A stretch of DNA of 64,000 nucleotides from Oceanisphaera arctica (GCF_002936955.1 NZ_MPZM01000013.1:25233-89232); one strand, 5' to 3'; numbered from the stretch's first letter, positions 29,424-38,841 are shown. A program made the numbers and translations. The notes: a model not told the origin generated them from the letters alone.

Positions 29424-29992
29424 ACCGCCCCTGTGATGCCGTGGTCATCGGTGGTTCGGCCGGGGCCATACAGGCCTTGCCGATTCTGCTCGGGCAACTG
29501 CCGGCCGATTTTGCCCTGCCGGTCATCGTCGTACTGCACCGACTGGAAGGTGTTGTTGGTCATCTGGACCGCTACCTCGGCCAGCACTGTGCCCTGCCGG
29601 TGACAGAGGCCGAAGACAAACAACCGCTGCAGGGCGGTCATGTTTATCTGGCCCCTGCCGGATACCATCTGTTGCTGGAACAGCAGGGGCACTTCAGCCT
29701 GTCGGTCGATGCCAGGGTCAGCTATTCCCGCCCTTCGATTGATGTACTGTTCGAGAGTGCCGCCGATGTCTATGCCGACCGGCTCGCCGGTATTATCCTG
29801 ACCGGCGCCAATTCCGATGGCAGTACCGGACTGGCCCGCCTGAAAGCGGCTGGCGGACTGGCAATAGTCCAGGATCCGGATACCGCCATGGCCGACTTTA
29901 TGCCCAGGGCGGCATTAAAGACAACACAGGCAGATCAGATACTTGGCCTGCAGGATATTGCCCGCCTGCTGTCACAACTTGCACCGGAATAA
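29420..29992 (+). CDS. Stand-alone CheB-type protein-glutamate methylesterase
   Basis: 190 residues: only the catalytic domain of CheB, without the usual N-terminal receiver. The Ser-His-Asp triad is visible: GGSAGAIQ near residue 12, VVLHRLEG near 42, and TGANSDGSTGL near 130. It removes the methyl esters that CheR adds. Lack of a receiver means it cannot be activated by phosphorylation in cis. With the CheR gene 4 kb upstream in the same cluster it completes a methylation-demethylation pair. Confidence 0.92.
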   Translation: MNRPCDAVVIGGSAGAIQALPILLGQLPADFALPVIVVLHRLEGVVGHLDRYLGQHCALPVTEAEDKQPLQGGHVYLAPAGYHLLLEQQGHFSLSVDARVSYSRPSIDVLFESAADVYADRLAGIILTGANSDGSTGLARLKAAGGLAIVQDPDTAMADFMPRAALKTTQADQILGLQDIARLLSQLAPE

Positions 29993-30070
29993 TCATGTTC
30001 AATATGTTCTCCCCAATGACGGCCTCGGCATCACGCCGGCTTGAGACAACCCTGACAAGAGAGTTTCGCC

Positions 30071-32257
30071 ATGCGGAATGAAACACAGCGCCCTGCCATT
30101 CTGGTCGTCGATGACCGAATGGAAAACATCCGCTCCATGACCCGGATTCTGGAAGAAGTGGATGCAGAGGTTCATTACGCGCTATCGGGCATGGAAGCCC
30201 TCTCCCTGCTGTTACGCCATCAGTTCGCCCTGATCCTGCTGGATGTGATGATGCCGGAAATGGATGGCTTCGAAACAGCAGAGTTGGTCCGAGGCCACAA
30301 GAACAGCCAGCATATCCCCATCATTTTCGTGACGGCAGCCGACAAGGAAGAAGCCTTTGAATTCAAGGGCTATGACGTGGGTGCCGTCGATTACCTGTTC
30401 AAACCGGTGCAGCCCCAGATCCTGCTGAGCAAGGTGCGCTTCTTCCTCGAACTGTCCAAGCACAAGACACTCCTGGAGCACAGTCTGCTGGAGTTGAAAC
30501 AATTGCGCGGTCATCAGGAACTGTTACTGAAATCCACGGCCGAGGGGATCCTCAGTCTGGACATACAGGGGCGAGTCACCTTCGCCAATCCGGCGGCCAG
30601 GCGACTGCTCGGCTATCAGCATGATGAGTTGCTTGGCATCCAGTTTTCGGCAATTAGGGGGGTGGAAGAAGCCATATTGCCCTTCGAGAACAGTGAGCTT
30701 CACCTGGCCTGCCTGGCCAGGCGCAGTATTCAGGATGATCAGCAATGGTTCAGCCGACGGGACGGCGATCGCTTTCCGGTCGAGTTCACCGCCAACCCAA
30801 TCAATGATCAGGGCTCCGATTGTCCGGGCATGGTGCTGGTGTTTCAGGATATCAGCGAGCGCAAGCAGAGCGAGCAACAGCTGGCCTATCTGGCTCAGTA
30901 TGATCCGCTGACCGGCCTGGCCAACCGGGACATGTTCCTCAAGCTGCTGCATCAGGCGCTCTCCCGTACCGATCGTCACCAGCACACCCTCGCCCTGCTG
31001 TTCCTGGATCTGGATCGCTTCAAACAGGTAAACGATACCCTGGGCCATGAAGCCGGGGATCAACTGCTGAAACTGGCTGCCCAGCGGCTGCAATCCCGCA
31101 TCCGGGATGGGGACACCATCAGCCGCCTGGGAGGCGACGAATTTACGGTCATTCTGGAAGAGGTCGACCACTCCCGAGGACCGGCGGTCGTGGCCCAGAA
31201 ACTGATTGATGTCCTGGCCGAGCCCTTCATGATCAAGGGGCACGAGGTCTTTATCGGCACCAGTATCGGTATTGCCCTCTATCCGAACTCCGCCGATAAC
31301 GCCCATGCATTACTGAAATGTGCCGACATGGCCATGTACCAGGCCAAGGCTTGTGGGCGCAACAATTTCCAGTTTTTCACCAGTGAGATGCAACACAAGG
31401 TCACCCAGACCCTGGATCTGGAAAACCGGCTGCGCCATGCGCTGGATCGGAATGAATTTTTCCTGACCTATCAGCCCCAGGTCGATATCGCCAGTGGCCG
31501 GATTATCGGTCTGGAGGCTCTGCTGCGTTGGCAGCCGGAAGGACAGCCGCTGGTGTTACCGGGGCAATTTATCGCCATTGCCGAAGAAACCGGGCTGATT
31601 GTGCCCATCGGTGAGTGGGTGCTGCGCCAGGCCTGTCACCAGCTCCACCATTGGCACCAGTCCGGTCTGCTGGCCGAAGAGGTCTCCATGTCGGTCAACC
31701 TGTCGGTACGACAGCTGGAGAACAAATCGCTGCTGAGTACCCTGGACAGCATACTCAAGGAAACCGGGCTCAAGCCGTCACAACTGGAGCTGGAAATCAC
31801 CGAGAGCGCCGTGATGAAAGATCCCGAAGTGGCTGTCAGCGTGTTGCGTACCATTAATCAACTGGGTATTCAGGTCTCGCTGGATGATTTCGGCACCGGC
31901 TATTCATCGCTCAGTTATCTGAAAATACTGCCACTGGATGTGTTGAAAATCGATCGTTCATTCGTCAACGACATTGGCGGTGATCCCAGTCACGAAGCCA
32001 TACTGCAGGCCATAGTAACGCTGTCGAAAAACCTCAACCTGAGGGTGGTGGCCGAGGGGGTGGAAACCGAGGCTCAGCTGACCTTCCTGCGCAAGCTGCA
32101 TTGCCATTCCATTCAGGGCTACTTCATCAGTAAACCCAAGTCGGCCGAGCAGATTGAAGCGCTGCTGCGCACAGCCAGACACGGCTGTTTGCCGGGCCTG
32201 GAACCGCCGGTCACACCGCTCATCTGTGACTTGACAAAAGATCGGGCCTCGAAGTAA
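30071..32257 (+). CDS. REC-PAS-GGDEF-EAL cyclic di-GMP turnover protein (second copy)
   Basis: 728 residues with the same architecture as the gene at 27231: receiver (Asp58 in LILLDVMMPEMDG), PAS, GGDEF at 354-358 and canonical EAL at 482-484 (LEALLRW), with DDFGTGYSS and EGVE. Both active sites look intact. It lies 78 bases after the CheB gene, with AAGAGAG before the ATG, and is probably the last gene of the same transcript. Paralogy with 27231 suggests duplication within the cluster, followed by divergence in the EAL motif. Confidence 0.9.
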   Translation: MRNETQRPAILVVDDRMENIRSMTRILEEVDAEVHYALSGMEALSLLLRHQFALILLDVMMPEMDGFETAELVRGHKNSQHIPIIFVTAADKEEAFEFKGYDVGAVDYLFKPVQPQILLSKVRFFLELSKHKTLLEHSLLELKQLRGHQELLLKSTAEGILSLDIQGRVTFANPAARRLLGYQHDELLGIQFSAIRGVEEAILPFENSELHLACLARRSIQDDQQWFSRRDGDRFPVEFTANPINDQGSDCPGMVLVFQDISERKQSEQQLAYLAQYDPLTGLANRDMFLKLLHQALSRTDRHQHTLALLFLDLDRFKQVNDTLGHEAGDQLLKLAAQRLQSRIRDGDTISRLGGDEFTVILEEVDHSRGPAVVAQKLIDVLAEPFMIKGHEVFIGTSIGIALYPNSADNAHALLKCADMAMYQAKACGRNNFQFFTSEMQHKVTQTLDLENRLRHALDRNEFFLTYQPQVDIASGRIIGLEALLRWQPEGQPLVLPGQFIAIAEETGLIVPIGEWVLRQACHQLHHWHQSGLLAEEVSMSVNLSVRQLENKSLLSTLDSILKETGLKPSQLELEITESAVMKDPEVAVSVLRTINQLGIQVSLDDFGTGYSSLSYLKILPLDVLKIDRSFVNDIGGDPSHEAILQAIVTLSKNLNLRVVAEGVETEAQLTFLRKLHCHSIQGYFISKPKSAEQIEALLRTARHGCLPGLEPPVTPLICDLTKDRASK

Positions 32258-32325
32258 CCGGATTACCGTTGTTTGCTCGCTGCTGGTCCTGGCGGTATCG
32301 GGCCGTTGCAACCTGAAGAGAACAG

Positions 32326-32350
32326 AGGCGCCCACTGGGAGTGAGCGCCT
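32326..32350. terminator. Hairpin between the convergent signalling cluster and purT
   Basis: An 11-base stem AGGCGCCCACT / AGTGAGCGCCT with a GGG loop lies between convergent genes. Neither side has a strong T-run, so efficiency is uncertain. Confidence 0.5.
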
Positions 32351-32363
32351 TGAAGGATGAGAC

Positions 32364-33545
32364 TTAGAACTCGACCTTGACCTGAGCGGCGCTGTGGCTG
32401 GCCTTGGCTTTGGCCGCGTCGATGCTGTCGGCCAGGGCCAGGGCCACGCCCATGCGGCGGCGGCCATTAATCTCGGGCTTGCCGAACAGGCGCAGCTCTG
32501 TGTCCGGCTCGGCCAGGGCAAGGTTCAGGCCACCGAAGCGAGTCTGGCAAGACAGACCTTCGGGCAGGATAACCGCCGAGGCGGCAGGGCCGTACTGGCG
32601 AATAAGCGGAATTGGCAGGCCCAGAATGGCGCGGGCATGCAGGGCGAACTCGGACAGGTTCTGCGAAATCAGGGTCACCAGGCCGGTGTCGTGCGGCCGT
32701 GGCGACACTTCACTGAACAGCACTTCATCGCCACGAATAAACAGCTCGACCCCGAACACGCCATAACCGCCAAGGGCACCGGTCACCTGTTCGGCTACCC
32801 GTTGCGAGGCGGCCAGTGCCGCAGCACTCATGACCTGGGGCTGCCAGGATGTACGGTAATCACCGTCTTCCTGATGATGACCGATGGGATCACAGAAACT
32901 GGTGCCATTGACATGACGTACGGTCAGCAGGGTAATTTCATAGTCGAAGTCGACGAAGCCTTCGACGATCACCCGGCCACCACCGGCACGACCACCTTCC
33001 TGGGCATAATGCCAGGCGGCGTCCAGCTCATCCTCACTGCGCAAGGTACTCTGACCCTTGCCGGATGAACTCATGATCGGCTTCACCACACAGGGCAGAC
33101 CAATCTCGGCCACCGTCTCCTTGAACTCGGCCAGGCTGCCAGCAAAACGGTAGGGCGAGGTCTTCAGGCCCAGCTCTTCGCCAGCCAGCCGGCGAATGCC
33201 TTCCCGGTTCATGGTCAGCTGTGTCGCGCGGGCGGTGGGGATCACGGTAAAGCCTTCCTGCTCCAACTCGGCCAGGGTGTCGGTGGCAATAGCTTCAATC
33301 TCGGGCACGATCAGGTGCGGCTGTTCCTGTTCAATCACGGCCCTCAGGGCGGCGCCGTCCAACATGGAGATCACGTGAGAGCGATGGGCCACCTGCATGG
33401 CCGGTGAGTTGGCGTAGCGATCCACTACTATCACCTCCACACCCAGGCGCTGCAGTTCGATGACCACTTCTTTACCCAGCTCGCCGCCACCGCACATCAT
33501 TACGCGGGTCGCCGTCGCCGAAAGAGGAGTTCCAAGCATCGTCAT
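32364..33545 (-). CDS. purT: Formate-dependent phosphoribosylglycinamide formyltransferase 2
   Basis: 393 residues, ATP-grasp enzyme aligned throughout with E. coli Pur[47 protein letters not shown] and [18 protein letters not shown]. It makes formyl-GAR from GAR, formate and ATP in purine synthesis. It is a single minus-strand gene, convergent with the signalling cluster. Confidence 0.97.
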   Translation of the reverse strand: MTMLGTPLSATATRVMMCGGGELGKEVVIELQRLGVEVIVVDRYANSPAMQVAHRSHVISMLDGAALRAVIEQEQPHLIVPEIEAIATDTLAELEQEGFTVIPTARATQLTMNREGIRRLAGEELGLKTSPYRFAGSLAEFKETVAEIGLPCVVKPIMSSSGKGQSTLRSEDELDAAWHYAQEGGRAGGGRVIVEGFVDFDYEITLLTVRHVNGTSFCDPIGHHQEDGDYRTSWQPQVMSAAALAASQRVAEQVTGALGGYGVFGVELFIRGDEVLFSEVSPRPHDTGLVTLISQNLSEFALHARAILGLPIPLIRQYGPAASAVILPEGLSCQTRFGGLNLALAEPDTELRLFGKPEINGRRRMGVALALADSIDAAKAKASHSAAQVKVEF

Positions 33546-33651
33546 TATGGTCTGTCCCTGTTACGAAGTATGACCGCATTATAAGGGCCGGGGAAAAGGC
33601 TGTCCTCCCTCATCTGCCTTGTTCTCTTCTAGATAGCAGGAGCTTGGCTCA

Positions 33652-34200
33652 CTATCTTTGCTCGATACCAAGGTCGATGGGGTGGGCTTCCATCCAGCTC
33701 CTGGCCGCCTGTTGCCAGTGACCGCTTTGCTGCCAGTTGGCAATGATCTGTTCAAGATCTTCCGGTTGCCAGCGCAACGCCACCAGTATGGCGAAAGCCT
33801 TCGGGGCCTCCTGCTCCAGGCTTCGCCGCACCAGGGTGTGGGGCCGGTCATCAACCGGCCAGAATTCGGCTTCACTCGCCAGACCGTCATCTTTAGGCCC
33901 CAGATCGTGCAGCCGCTCGAAAAAACGCTCTACAAAGGGGGCCGACGCCTCGGGCAGCCATATCGACAGGCTGGCGTCGGCCTTGCCGGCCCAGAGCCGC
34001 TGCCAGATTTGTCCCAGCCGGGCTTCTTCAATCGTCACGGTAAACCCCTGCTGTTCCAGCACGGCCCCGGCAAGATGGCTGCGCGCCAGCTCGGCGGGGC
34101 TGGCCCCACTCAACAGATGGATCTCTCGCGGTGTCGAGTCGGTGCAGGCCGCCAGCATCAGACTCAACATCAACAGGGCCGCTTTGACTACTGCTCTCAT
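33652..34200 (-). CDS. Putative lipoprotein related to quaternary-amine (OpuAC/ProX-type) binding proteins
   Basis: 182 residues. A lipoprotein signal (LLMLSLMLAAC) gives an acylated Cys near residue 19. GASPAELARSHLAGAVLEQQ, then GKADASLSIWLPE, recalls the first lobe of OpuAC-type binding proteins for glycine betaine/choline, but the protein is much shorter than the usual ~300 residues and no permease or ATPase gene is adjacent. It may be a single-lobe derivative with another role. Function is not established. Confidence 0.6.
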   Translation of the reverse strand: MRAVVKAALLMLSLMLAACTDSTPREIHLLSGASPAELARSHLAGAVLEQQGFTVTIEEARLGQIWQRLWAGKADASLSIWLPEASAPFVERFFERLHDLGPKDDGLASEAEFWPVDDRPHTLVRRSLEQEAPKAFAILVALRWQPEDLEQIIANWQQSGHWQQAARSWMEAHPIDLGIEQR

Positions 34201-34511
34201 CGATTATCCCCATGAAAAAAGGCAAGAGTGCCAGAAAATGTCGCCGAAATCATGCCTGCAGTCGGGTCATTTCAGAGCCTGGCTCGCTGTCCGTTCGATG
34301 ACAAAACCGCCATTTAAACCGGCGCTTATGCCGAGACGAGTCCTGATGTTTCAGTCAAAACAGTGCCGCAAACAGCCGGATTATTTTTCGCGTAACCGGC
34401 TGCTTTTTCACCGATTTGTGATACCGTGCGCGCACCTTATCTTGCAGCCAGACACCTGTCTGGACTCATTTAGGCAAACCATTGTTTTTATTATCTAAAA
34501 TGGATTCTCAG
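34201..34511. other. Divergent intergenic region between two lipoprotein genes
   Basis: About 310 bases. The only structure noticed is CAGCCGG (34373) paired with CCGGCTG (34396-34402) followed by CTTTTT, a terminator-like hairpin with a 16-base loop on the plus strand. Whether it ends a small transcript is unknown. A 29-codon frame at about 34212 was not accepted. Confidence 0.4.
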
Positions 34512-35261
34512 ATGCGTCTGTACCCCTTGTTGAAAGTGGCCGCACTCAGCCTGCTGCTGAGCGGTTGTGTTGCCCCCCTGCTGGCCATGGGCCAGGGCCA
34601 GCTGATGTGGGCCCTGCTCAAGCCCATGGTGGGACTGGATCCCAACAACAGCAATCTGTTGGAGCAACCCCTGATCAAAACCCGAATGACCGGCCTGCTC
34701 GGTCCCAACTACGACACCACGGTCAAACTTCTGCGCACCGCCAGCGAACTGCAACAGGAAGGCCCTCTGTTTTATCTGGCTTCTCGCTATGATCCGCAGC
34801 AAGGGTCGGAGCGCGCCAGCCTGGTGTGGAACTCTCAGACCAACCAGATGGCGGCGCTGCTCAATAACGGCGAGAAGACCAAGGTATTTACCGAGCCACA
34901 CACCGGCAAGGCCGCCGTGTGGCCCCAGGCCATGCAGGGCTGGTTGAGCCTGGATGATACTGCACCGGCGCTCTCGTTGACGCCCGCAGCCAAGGCCGCA
35001 ACCGTCCCCTTACCGGCGGTCACGAAAATTGCTCCTGCCACCACAAAAGCTGACAGCCTGCCCGCACAAAGCGAGTTGCTGGCTGCTCAGGAGCAGCTGA
35101 AAGCGGCTCAGGCCAAGATAAAGGCGCTGGAAACCGCGAAAAAAACGGCAGCCATACCGCCGCCAGCAAGCGCCGAGCCGAAGGCCACCGCCAAAGCCGC
35201 CCTCGACAAGCTGAGTGGCGAGCAGGCCGAAGCGGCGATGGAAGCCCTGCTGAGCCAGTAA
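34512..35261 (+). CDS. Hypothetical lipoprotein with Ala/Lys-rich C-terminal coiled segment
   Basis: 249 residues from the ATG at 34512, or four more from 34500; neither has a clear ribosome-binding site. The signal MRLYPLLKVAALSLLLSGC ends in a lipobox. Residues ~30-150 form a compact domain with no family I recognise (LLGPNYDTTVKLLRTASEL, FYLASRYDPQQGSERASLVW). The rest is Ala/Pro/Lys-rich, with a heptad-like stretch (ELLAAQEQLKAAQAKIKALE) that could contact peptidoglycan or another lipoprotein. Confidence 0.7.
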   Translation: MRLYPLLKVAALSLLLSGCVAPLLAMGQGQLMWALLKPMVGLDPNNSNLLEQPLIKTRMTGLLGPNYDTTVKLLRTASELQQEGPLFYLASRYDPQQGSERASLVWNSQTNQMAALLNNGEKTKVFTEPHTGKAAVWPQAMQGWLSLDDTAPALSLTPAAKAATVPLPAVTKIAPATTKADSLPAQSELLAAQEQLKAAQAKIKALETAKKTAAIPPPASAEPKATAKAALDKLSGEQAEAAMEALLSQ

Positions 35262-35282
35262 CGGCGGCGCGATATAAACAAG

Positions 35283-35310
35283 AAGGGCGCGGATATCCGC
35301 GCCCTTTTTT
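35283..35310. terminator. Bidirectional Rho-independent terminator
   Basis: A 24-base perfect palindrome (AAGGGCGCGGAT / ATCCGCGCCCTT) is followed by T on the plus strand. It lies between convergent genes and can serve both. Confidence 0.85.
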
Positions 35311-35329
35311 GTGCCCGATAAGCCGACTG

Positions 35330-36778
35330 TCAGCCGGTCAGATTACCCAGATTGACGTACTTGGTTTCGAGAAACTCGTCCAGCCCGATATGGGATCCTT
35401 CGCGGCCCAGCCCGGACTCCTTGACCCCGCCGAAGGGCGCAACCTCGTTGGAGATGATGCCTTCGTTCACGCCCACCATGCCCGACTCCAGCGCCTCCGA
35501 GACCCGGAATACCCGGTTCAGATCCTGGGTATAGAAATAGGCGGCCAGACCGAAGGGCGTGTCATTGGCCCGCCTGATAACCTCGGCCTCGTCGTGAAAG
35601 CGGAAACAGGCGGCCACCGGGCCGAAGGTTTCTTCCTCGGCCAGCAGCATTGCTTCGCTGGCGTCGGCAATCACGGTGGGCTGATAGAAGGTGCCGCCCA
35701 GCTCGTGCGGCTTGCCGCCACAGACAAGACGCCCCCCCTTGGCGAGGGCATCGCTGACATGTTGTTCCACCTTTTTCAGCGCGGCCTGATTGATCAGGGG
35801 CCCCTGCTGGGCGCCGGGTGTCAATCCCTCGGCCACCTCCATGCCGCTGGCGGCATCGGCCAGCTTCTGCACGAAGGCGTCATAGATGCCGTCCTGCACG
35901 AAGAAGCGGTTGACGCAGACGCAGGTCTGGCCGGTGTTGCGAAACTTGGAAGCCATGGCCCCGGCCACGGCGGCGTCCAGGTCCGCATCATCAAACACGA
36001 TGAAGGGGGCGTTGCCACCCAGCTCCAGCGACAGCTTCTTCACTGTACCGGCGGCCTGGTTCATCAGCTGTTTGCCGATCTTGGTCGATCCGGTAAAGGA
36101 CAGCTTGCGTACCACTGAACTGCCCATCAGCGCATCACCGATAGCCCCGGAATCACCGGACACCAGATTGAGCACGCCCGGTGGCATGCCCGCCCGCTCG
36201 GCCAGCACCGCCAGCGCATTGGCACACAGTGGGGTTTCGCTCGACGCCTTGACCACGGCGGTACAACCGGCGGCAATGGCCGGGCCCAGCTTGCGGGTCA
36301 GCATGGCGATGGGGAAGTTCCAGGGAGTAATGGCCGCCACCACCCCCACCGGCTGTTTTATTACCCAGAGACGGTTTTCGGCCTTGGGGCTGGGAATGGT
36401 CTCGCCGTAGGCGCGCTTGGCCTCTTCGGCAAACCACTCGAGAAAGCTGGCGGCGTAAGCCACCTCGCCCTTTGCCTCGGCCAGGGGCTTGCCCTGCTCC
36501 AGCACCATCAGCGTGGCCAGCTCGTCCTGATGCTTCATCATCAGCTCATACCAGCGGCGCAATACCGTACCTCGCTCCTTGGCCGTGGTGTGCCGCCAGC
36601 GTTCAAAAGCCCGCTCTGCGGCGGCAATGGCGGCTTGTGTCTCTTCGGTGCCACATTTCGCCACCTTCGCCAGCAGCTCGCCGCTGGCGGGGTTGTAAAC
36701 CTCATACTGACCGGCACCATTACGCCATTGGCCATCGCAGTACCAGCCGGTTTGCCACAGCGGATTTGAACTGTCCAT
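35330..36778 (-). CDS. gabD: NAD(P)-dependent succinate-semialdehyde dehydrogenase
   Basis: 482 residues from the ATG at 36778 (AGGAG upstream), the family length. Aldehyde dehydrogenase signatures are present: cofactor loop FTGSTKIGKQLMNQAAG, catalytic Glu in LELGGNAPFIVFDDADLD, and catalytic Cys in NTGQTCVCVNRFFVQ. ITPWNFPIAMLTRKLGPA and the C-terminal PFGGVKESGLGREGSH match GabD. It oxidises succinate semialdehyde to succinate in GABA breakdown. No gabT is adjacent. Confidence 0.88.
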   Translation of the reverse strand: MDSSNPLWQTGWYCDGQWRNGAGQYEVYNPASGELLAKVAKCGTEETQAAIAAAERAFERWRHTTAKERGTVLRRWYELMMKHQDELATLMVLEQGKPLAEAKGEVAYAASFLEWFAEEAKRAYGETIPSPKAENRLWVIKQPVGVVAAITPWNFPIAMLTRKLGPAIAAGCTAVVKASSETPLCANALAVLAERAGMPPGVLNLVSGDSGAIGDALMGSSVVRKLSFTGSTKIGKQLMNQAAGTVKKLSLELGGNAPFIVFDDADLDAAVAGAMASKFRNTGQTCVCVNRFFVQDGIYDAFVQKLADAASGMEVAEGLTPGAQQGPLINQAALKKVEQHVSDALAKGGRLVCGGKPHELGGTFYQPTVIADASEAMLLAEEETFGPVAACFRFHDEAEVIRRANDTPFGLAAYFYTQDLNRVFRVSEALESGMVGVNEGIISNEVAPFGGVKESGLGREGSHIGLDEFLETKYVNLGNLTG

Positions 36779-36910
36779 TTCTCTTCTCCTCAAACATGTG
36801 AACTGGCAGGTTTTCCCGCAGCTATCAAAACGTTATCGATTACCGAGTATAGGTGCAACCGGGATCTCGAAATGGAGCCAGTCAAGCCGGGGTGCGGGGG
36901 CCAGAAAACG

Positions 36911-36939
36911 AAAAAGGCCGGGCTATAAGCCCGGCCTTT
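36911..36939 (-). terminator. Rho-independent terminator of the alanine/glycine symporter gene
   Basis: The stem AAAGGCCGGGCT / AGCCCGGCCTTT has a three-base loop, with TTTTT on the minus strand, 20-odd bases after the stop codon. Confidence 0.9.
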
Positions 36940-36961
36940 GCAATCATGCTGTTTAGGTTAA

Positions 36962-38455
36962 TTAACCGCGCTCTGCCTGAGCGTCGGTCACCACCGCATC
37001 AGTGGCAGCATCGGTTTTTGCTTTCTTGTCCTTGACCCAGATATCGGCGTTCTTGATACCCAGTTTAATCGGATCGAAGGTCGGATCCAGACCCTGAGCC
37101 TTCTGTGCCTCGTAGTCTTTCAGGGCGATCAACGCCGGCTTCTGCAGCAGCAGGATGGCGACGATGTTCAGCCAGGCCATCATGCCCACGCCGATATCAC
37201 CCAGGCCCCAGGCCAGCTCGGCAGTTTTCACCGAACCATAGACCACGGATGCCATCAGGGCTATCTTGAGCACGAAGATCATCCAGGGACGATGTATATG
37301 CCGGTTGATGTAGGCCACGTTGGTTTCGGCAATATAGTAGTAGGCCAGAATGGTGGTGAAGGCGAAGAAGAACAGCGCCACCGCCACGAAGGTACCACCG
37401 AAGCCGGGCATGACCGACTCTACCGCCGCCTGGGTATAACCCGGGCCAGCCGACACGCCTGGCAACTGCTCGACGATGACCTCGCCCGCCTTGCCCATGA
37501 CGTTATAGGCGCCGGTAATGATGATCATGAAGGCAGTGGCCGTGCAGACAAACAGGGTGTCTACATAAACCGAGAAGCCCTGCACCAGACCCTGTTTGGC
37601 CGGGTGAGAAACTTCGGCTGCCGCCGCCGGGTGCGGACCCGTACCCTGACCGGCTTCGTTGGAGTAGATGCCACGCTTTACACCCCACTCGATAGCCAGA
37701 CCCAGAATGGCGCCAAAACCGGCTTTCATGCCGAAGGCGCTGCCGACGATGAGGCCGACTACGTCGGGCAGCATTTCGATGTGCATCGCGATAACAACGA
37801 AGGCCACCAGTATGTAGCCCAGCGCCATGAAGGGCACCACTATCTGGGTAAAGTGGGCAATACGCTTGACGCCACCGAAGATGATCAGCCCCAGCAGCAC
37901 CACTACCACGGCGGCAGACACAGAGGTGGAAATGCCGAAGGCATTCTCGATACCGGAGGCGATGCTGTTGGCCTGAACCCCCGGCAGCAGCAGACCACAG
38001 CCGATAATAGTGGCGAAGGCGAAGGTCCAGGCATACCACTTCATGCCCAGGCCTTTTTCGATGTAGTAGGCAGGGCCACCGCGATAGAGGCCGTTGTCGT
38101 CTTTTTCCTTGTAGATCTGCGCCAGGGTAGATTCCACGAAGGCGGTACCGGCACCCAGAAAGGCCACCATCCACATCCAGAACACGGCACCAGGACCACC
38201 GAAGGTGATGGCGGTGGCCACACCGGCGATGTTACCTGTACCCACACGACCAGACAGCGACAGCGTCAGGGCCTGGAAAGAAGTGATACCCGCGGGCGAA
38301 GCTTCGCCCTTGAACATCAGGCGAACCATTTCCTTGATATGACGGATCTGCAGAAAGCGGGTGCGCAGCGAGAAGTACAAGCCTACCCCCAGACACAGAT
38401 AAATCAGGGGTAAACTCCATATATAACTGTTTATGCCATTAACCAGGTCACTCAT
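36962..38455 (-). CDS. Alanine/glycine:cation symporter family protein (AGCS)
   Basis: 497 residues from the ATG at 38455 (AAAGGA upstream). About 11 membrane helices; the AGCS signature is clear: GRVGTGNIAGVATAITFGGP near residue 95, GGPAYYIEKGLG, and NEAGQGTGPHPAAAAEVSHP. It imports alanine or glycine with Na+. A charged cytoplasmic tail rich in Lys/Ala/Asp ends the protein. It has a long upstream region with an inverted repeat and a CRP-like site, so transcription may be regulated. Confidence 0.92.
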   Translation of the reverse strand: MSDLVNGINSYIWSLPLIYLCLGVGLYFSLRTRFLQIRHIKEMVRLMFKGEASPAGITSFQALTLSLSGRVGTGNIAGVATAITFGGPGAVFWMWMVAFLGAGTAFVESTLAQIYKEKDDNGLYRGGPAYYIEKGLGMKWYAWTFAFATIIGCGLLLPGVQANSIASGIENAFGISTSVSAAVVVVLLGLIIFGGVKRIAHFTQIVVPFMALGYILVAFVVIAMHIEMLPDVVGLIVGSAFGMKAGFGAILGLAIEWGVKRGIYSNEAGQGTGPHPAAAAEVSHPAKQGLVQGFSVYVDTLFVCTATAFMIIITGAYNVMGKAGEVIVEQLPGVSAGPGYTQAAVESVMPGFGGTFVAVALFFFAFTTILAYYYIAETNVAYINRHIHRPWMIFVLKIALMASVVYGSVKTAELAWGLGDIGVGMMAWLNIVAILLLQKPALIALKDYEAQKAQGLDPTFDPIKLGIKNADIWVKDKKAKTDAATDAVVTDAQAERG

Positions 38456-38600
38456 ATAACATCCTTTGTTCTGATTAAACCGTACTGCAATAGCAGAACA
38501 TTCCCTCAAAGAGGCATTGGTTAACGATTAAGCGATGTTCAATCGTTAAGTGTGGAGAAAAATACTCTGCAATCTCCATCAGTACAAGTAGGACAAACCT

Positions 38601-38615
38601 ATTAGAATTTCTAAT
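38601..38615. promoter_or_regulatory. Perfect inverted repeat, possible operator
   Basis: ATTAGAA-T-TTCTAAT is a perfect 7+7 palindrome about 150 bases upstream of the symporter start, placed suitably for a regulator. No regulator was identified. Confidence 0.4.
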
Positions 38616-38825
38616 CTATGGACCGAATAATTAGCAACATTTGAATAACAAATCATCCAAACCACTATCCCCCATTAATCTAAACGCGACCGTAAAGTCA
38701 TAAGCAACTGTTAAAAAAAGAATTAAATCAGAAATCCATGCGGCAAGACCCAGCGCCAGAAACGCATTTTAATTTAAAAATACACAAAAAACCCCAGAAT
38801 TGGGCACAGATAAAATGTCATAAAT

Positions 38826-38841
38826 CGTGACTTACATCACA
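38826..38841. promoter_or_regulatory. CRP-like binding site
   Basis: CGTGA-CTTACA-TCACA differs at one position from the CRP consensus TGTGA-N6-TCACA. It lies about 370 bases upstream of the symporter start, far for a simple activator site, so function is uncertain. Confidence 0.4.

Noticed and set aside
34212..34301. 29-codon frame (MKKGKSARKCRR...) between the two lipoprotein genes
   Set aside because: There is no ribosome-binding site and no known family; its basic composition is suggestive, but not enough to call a gene.
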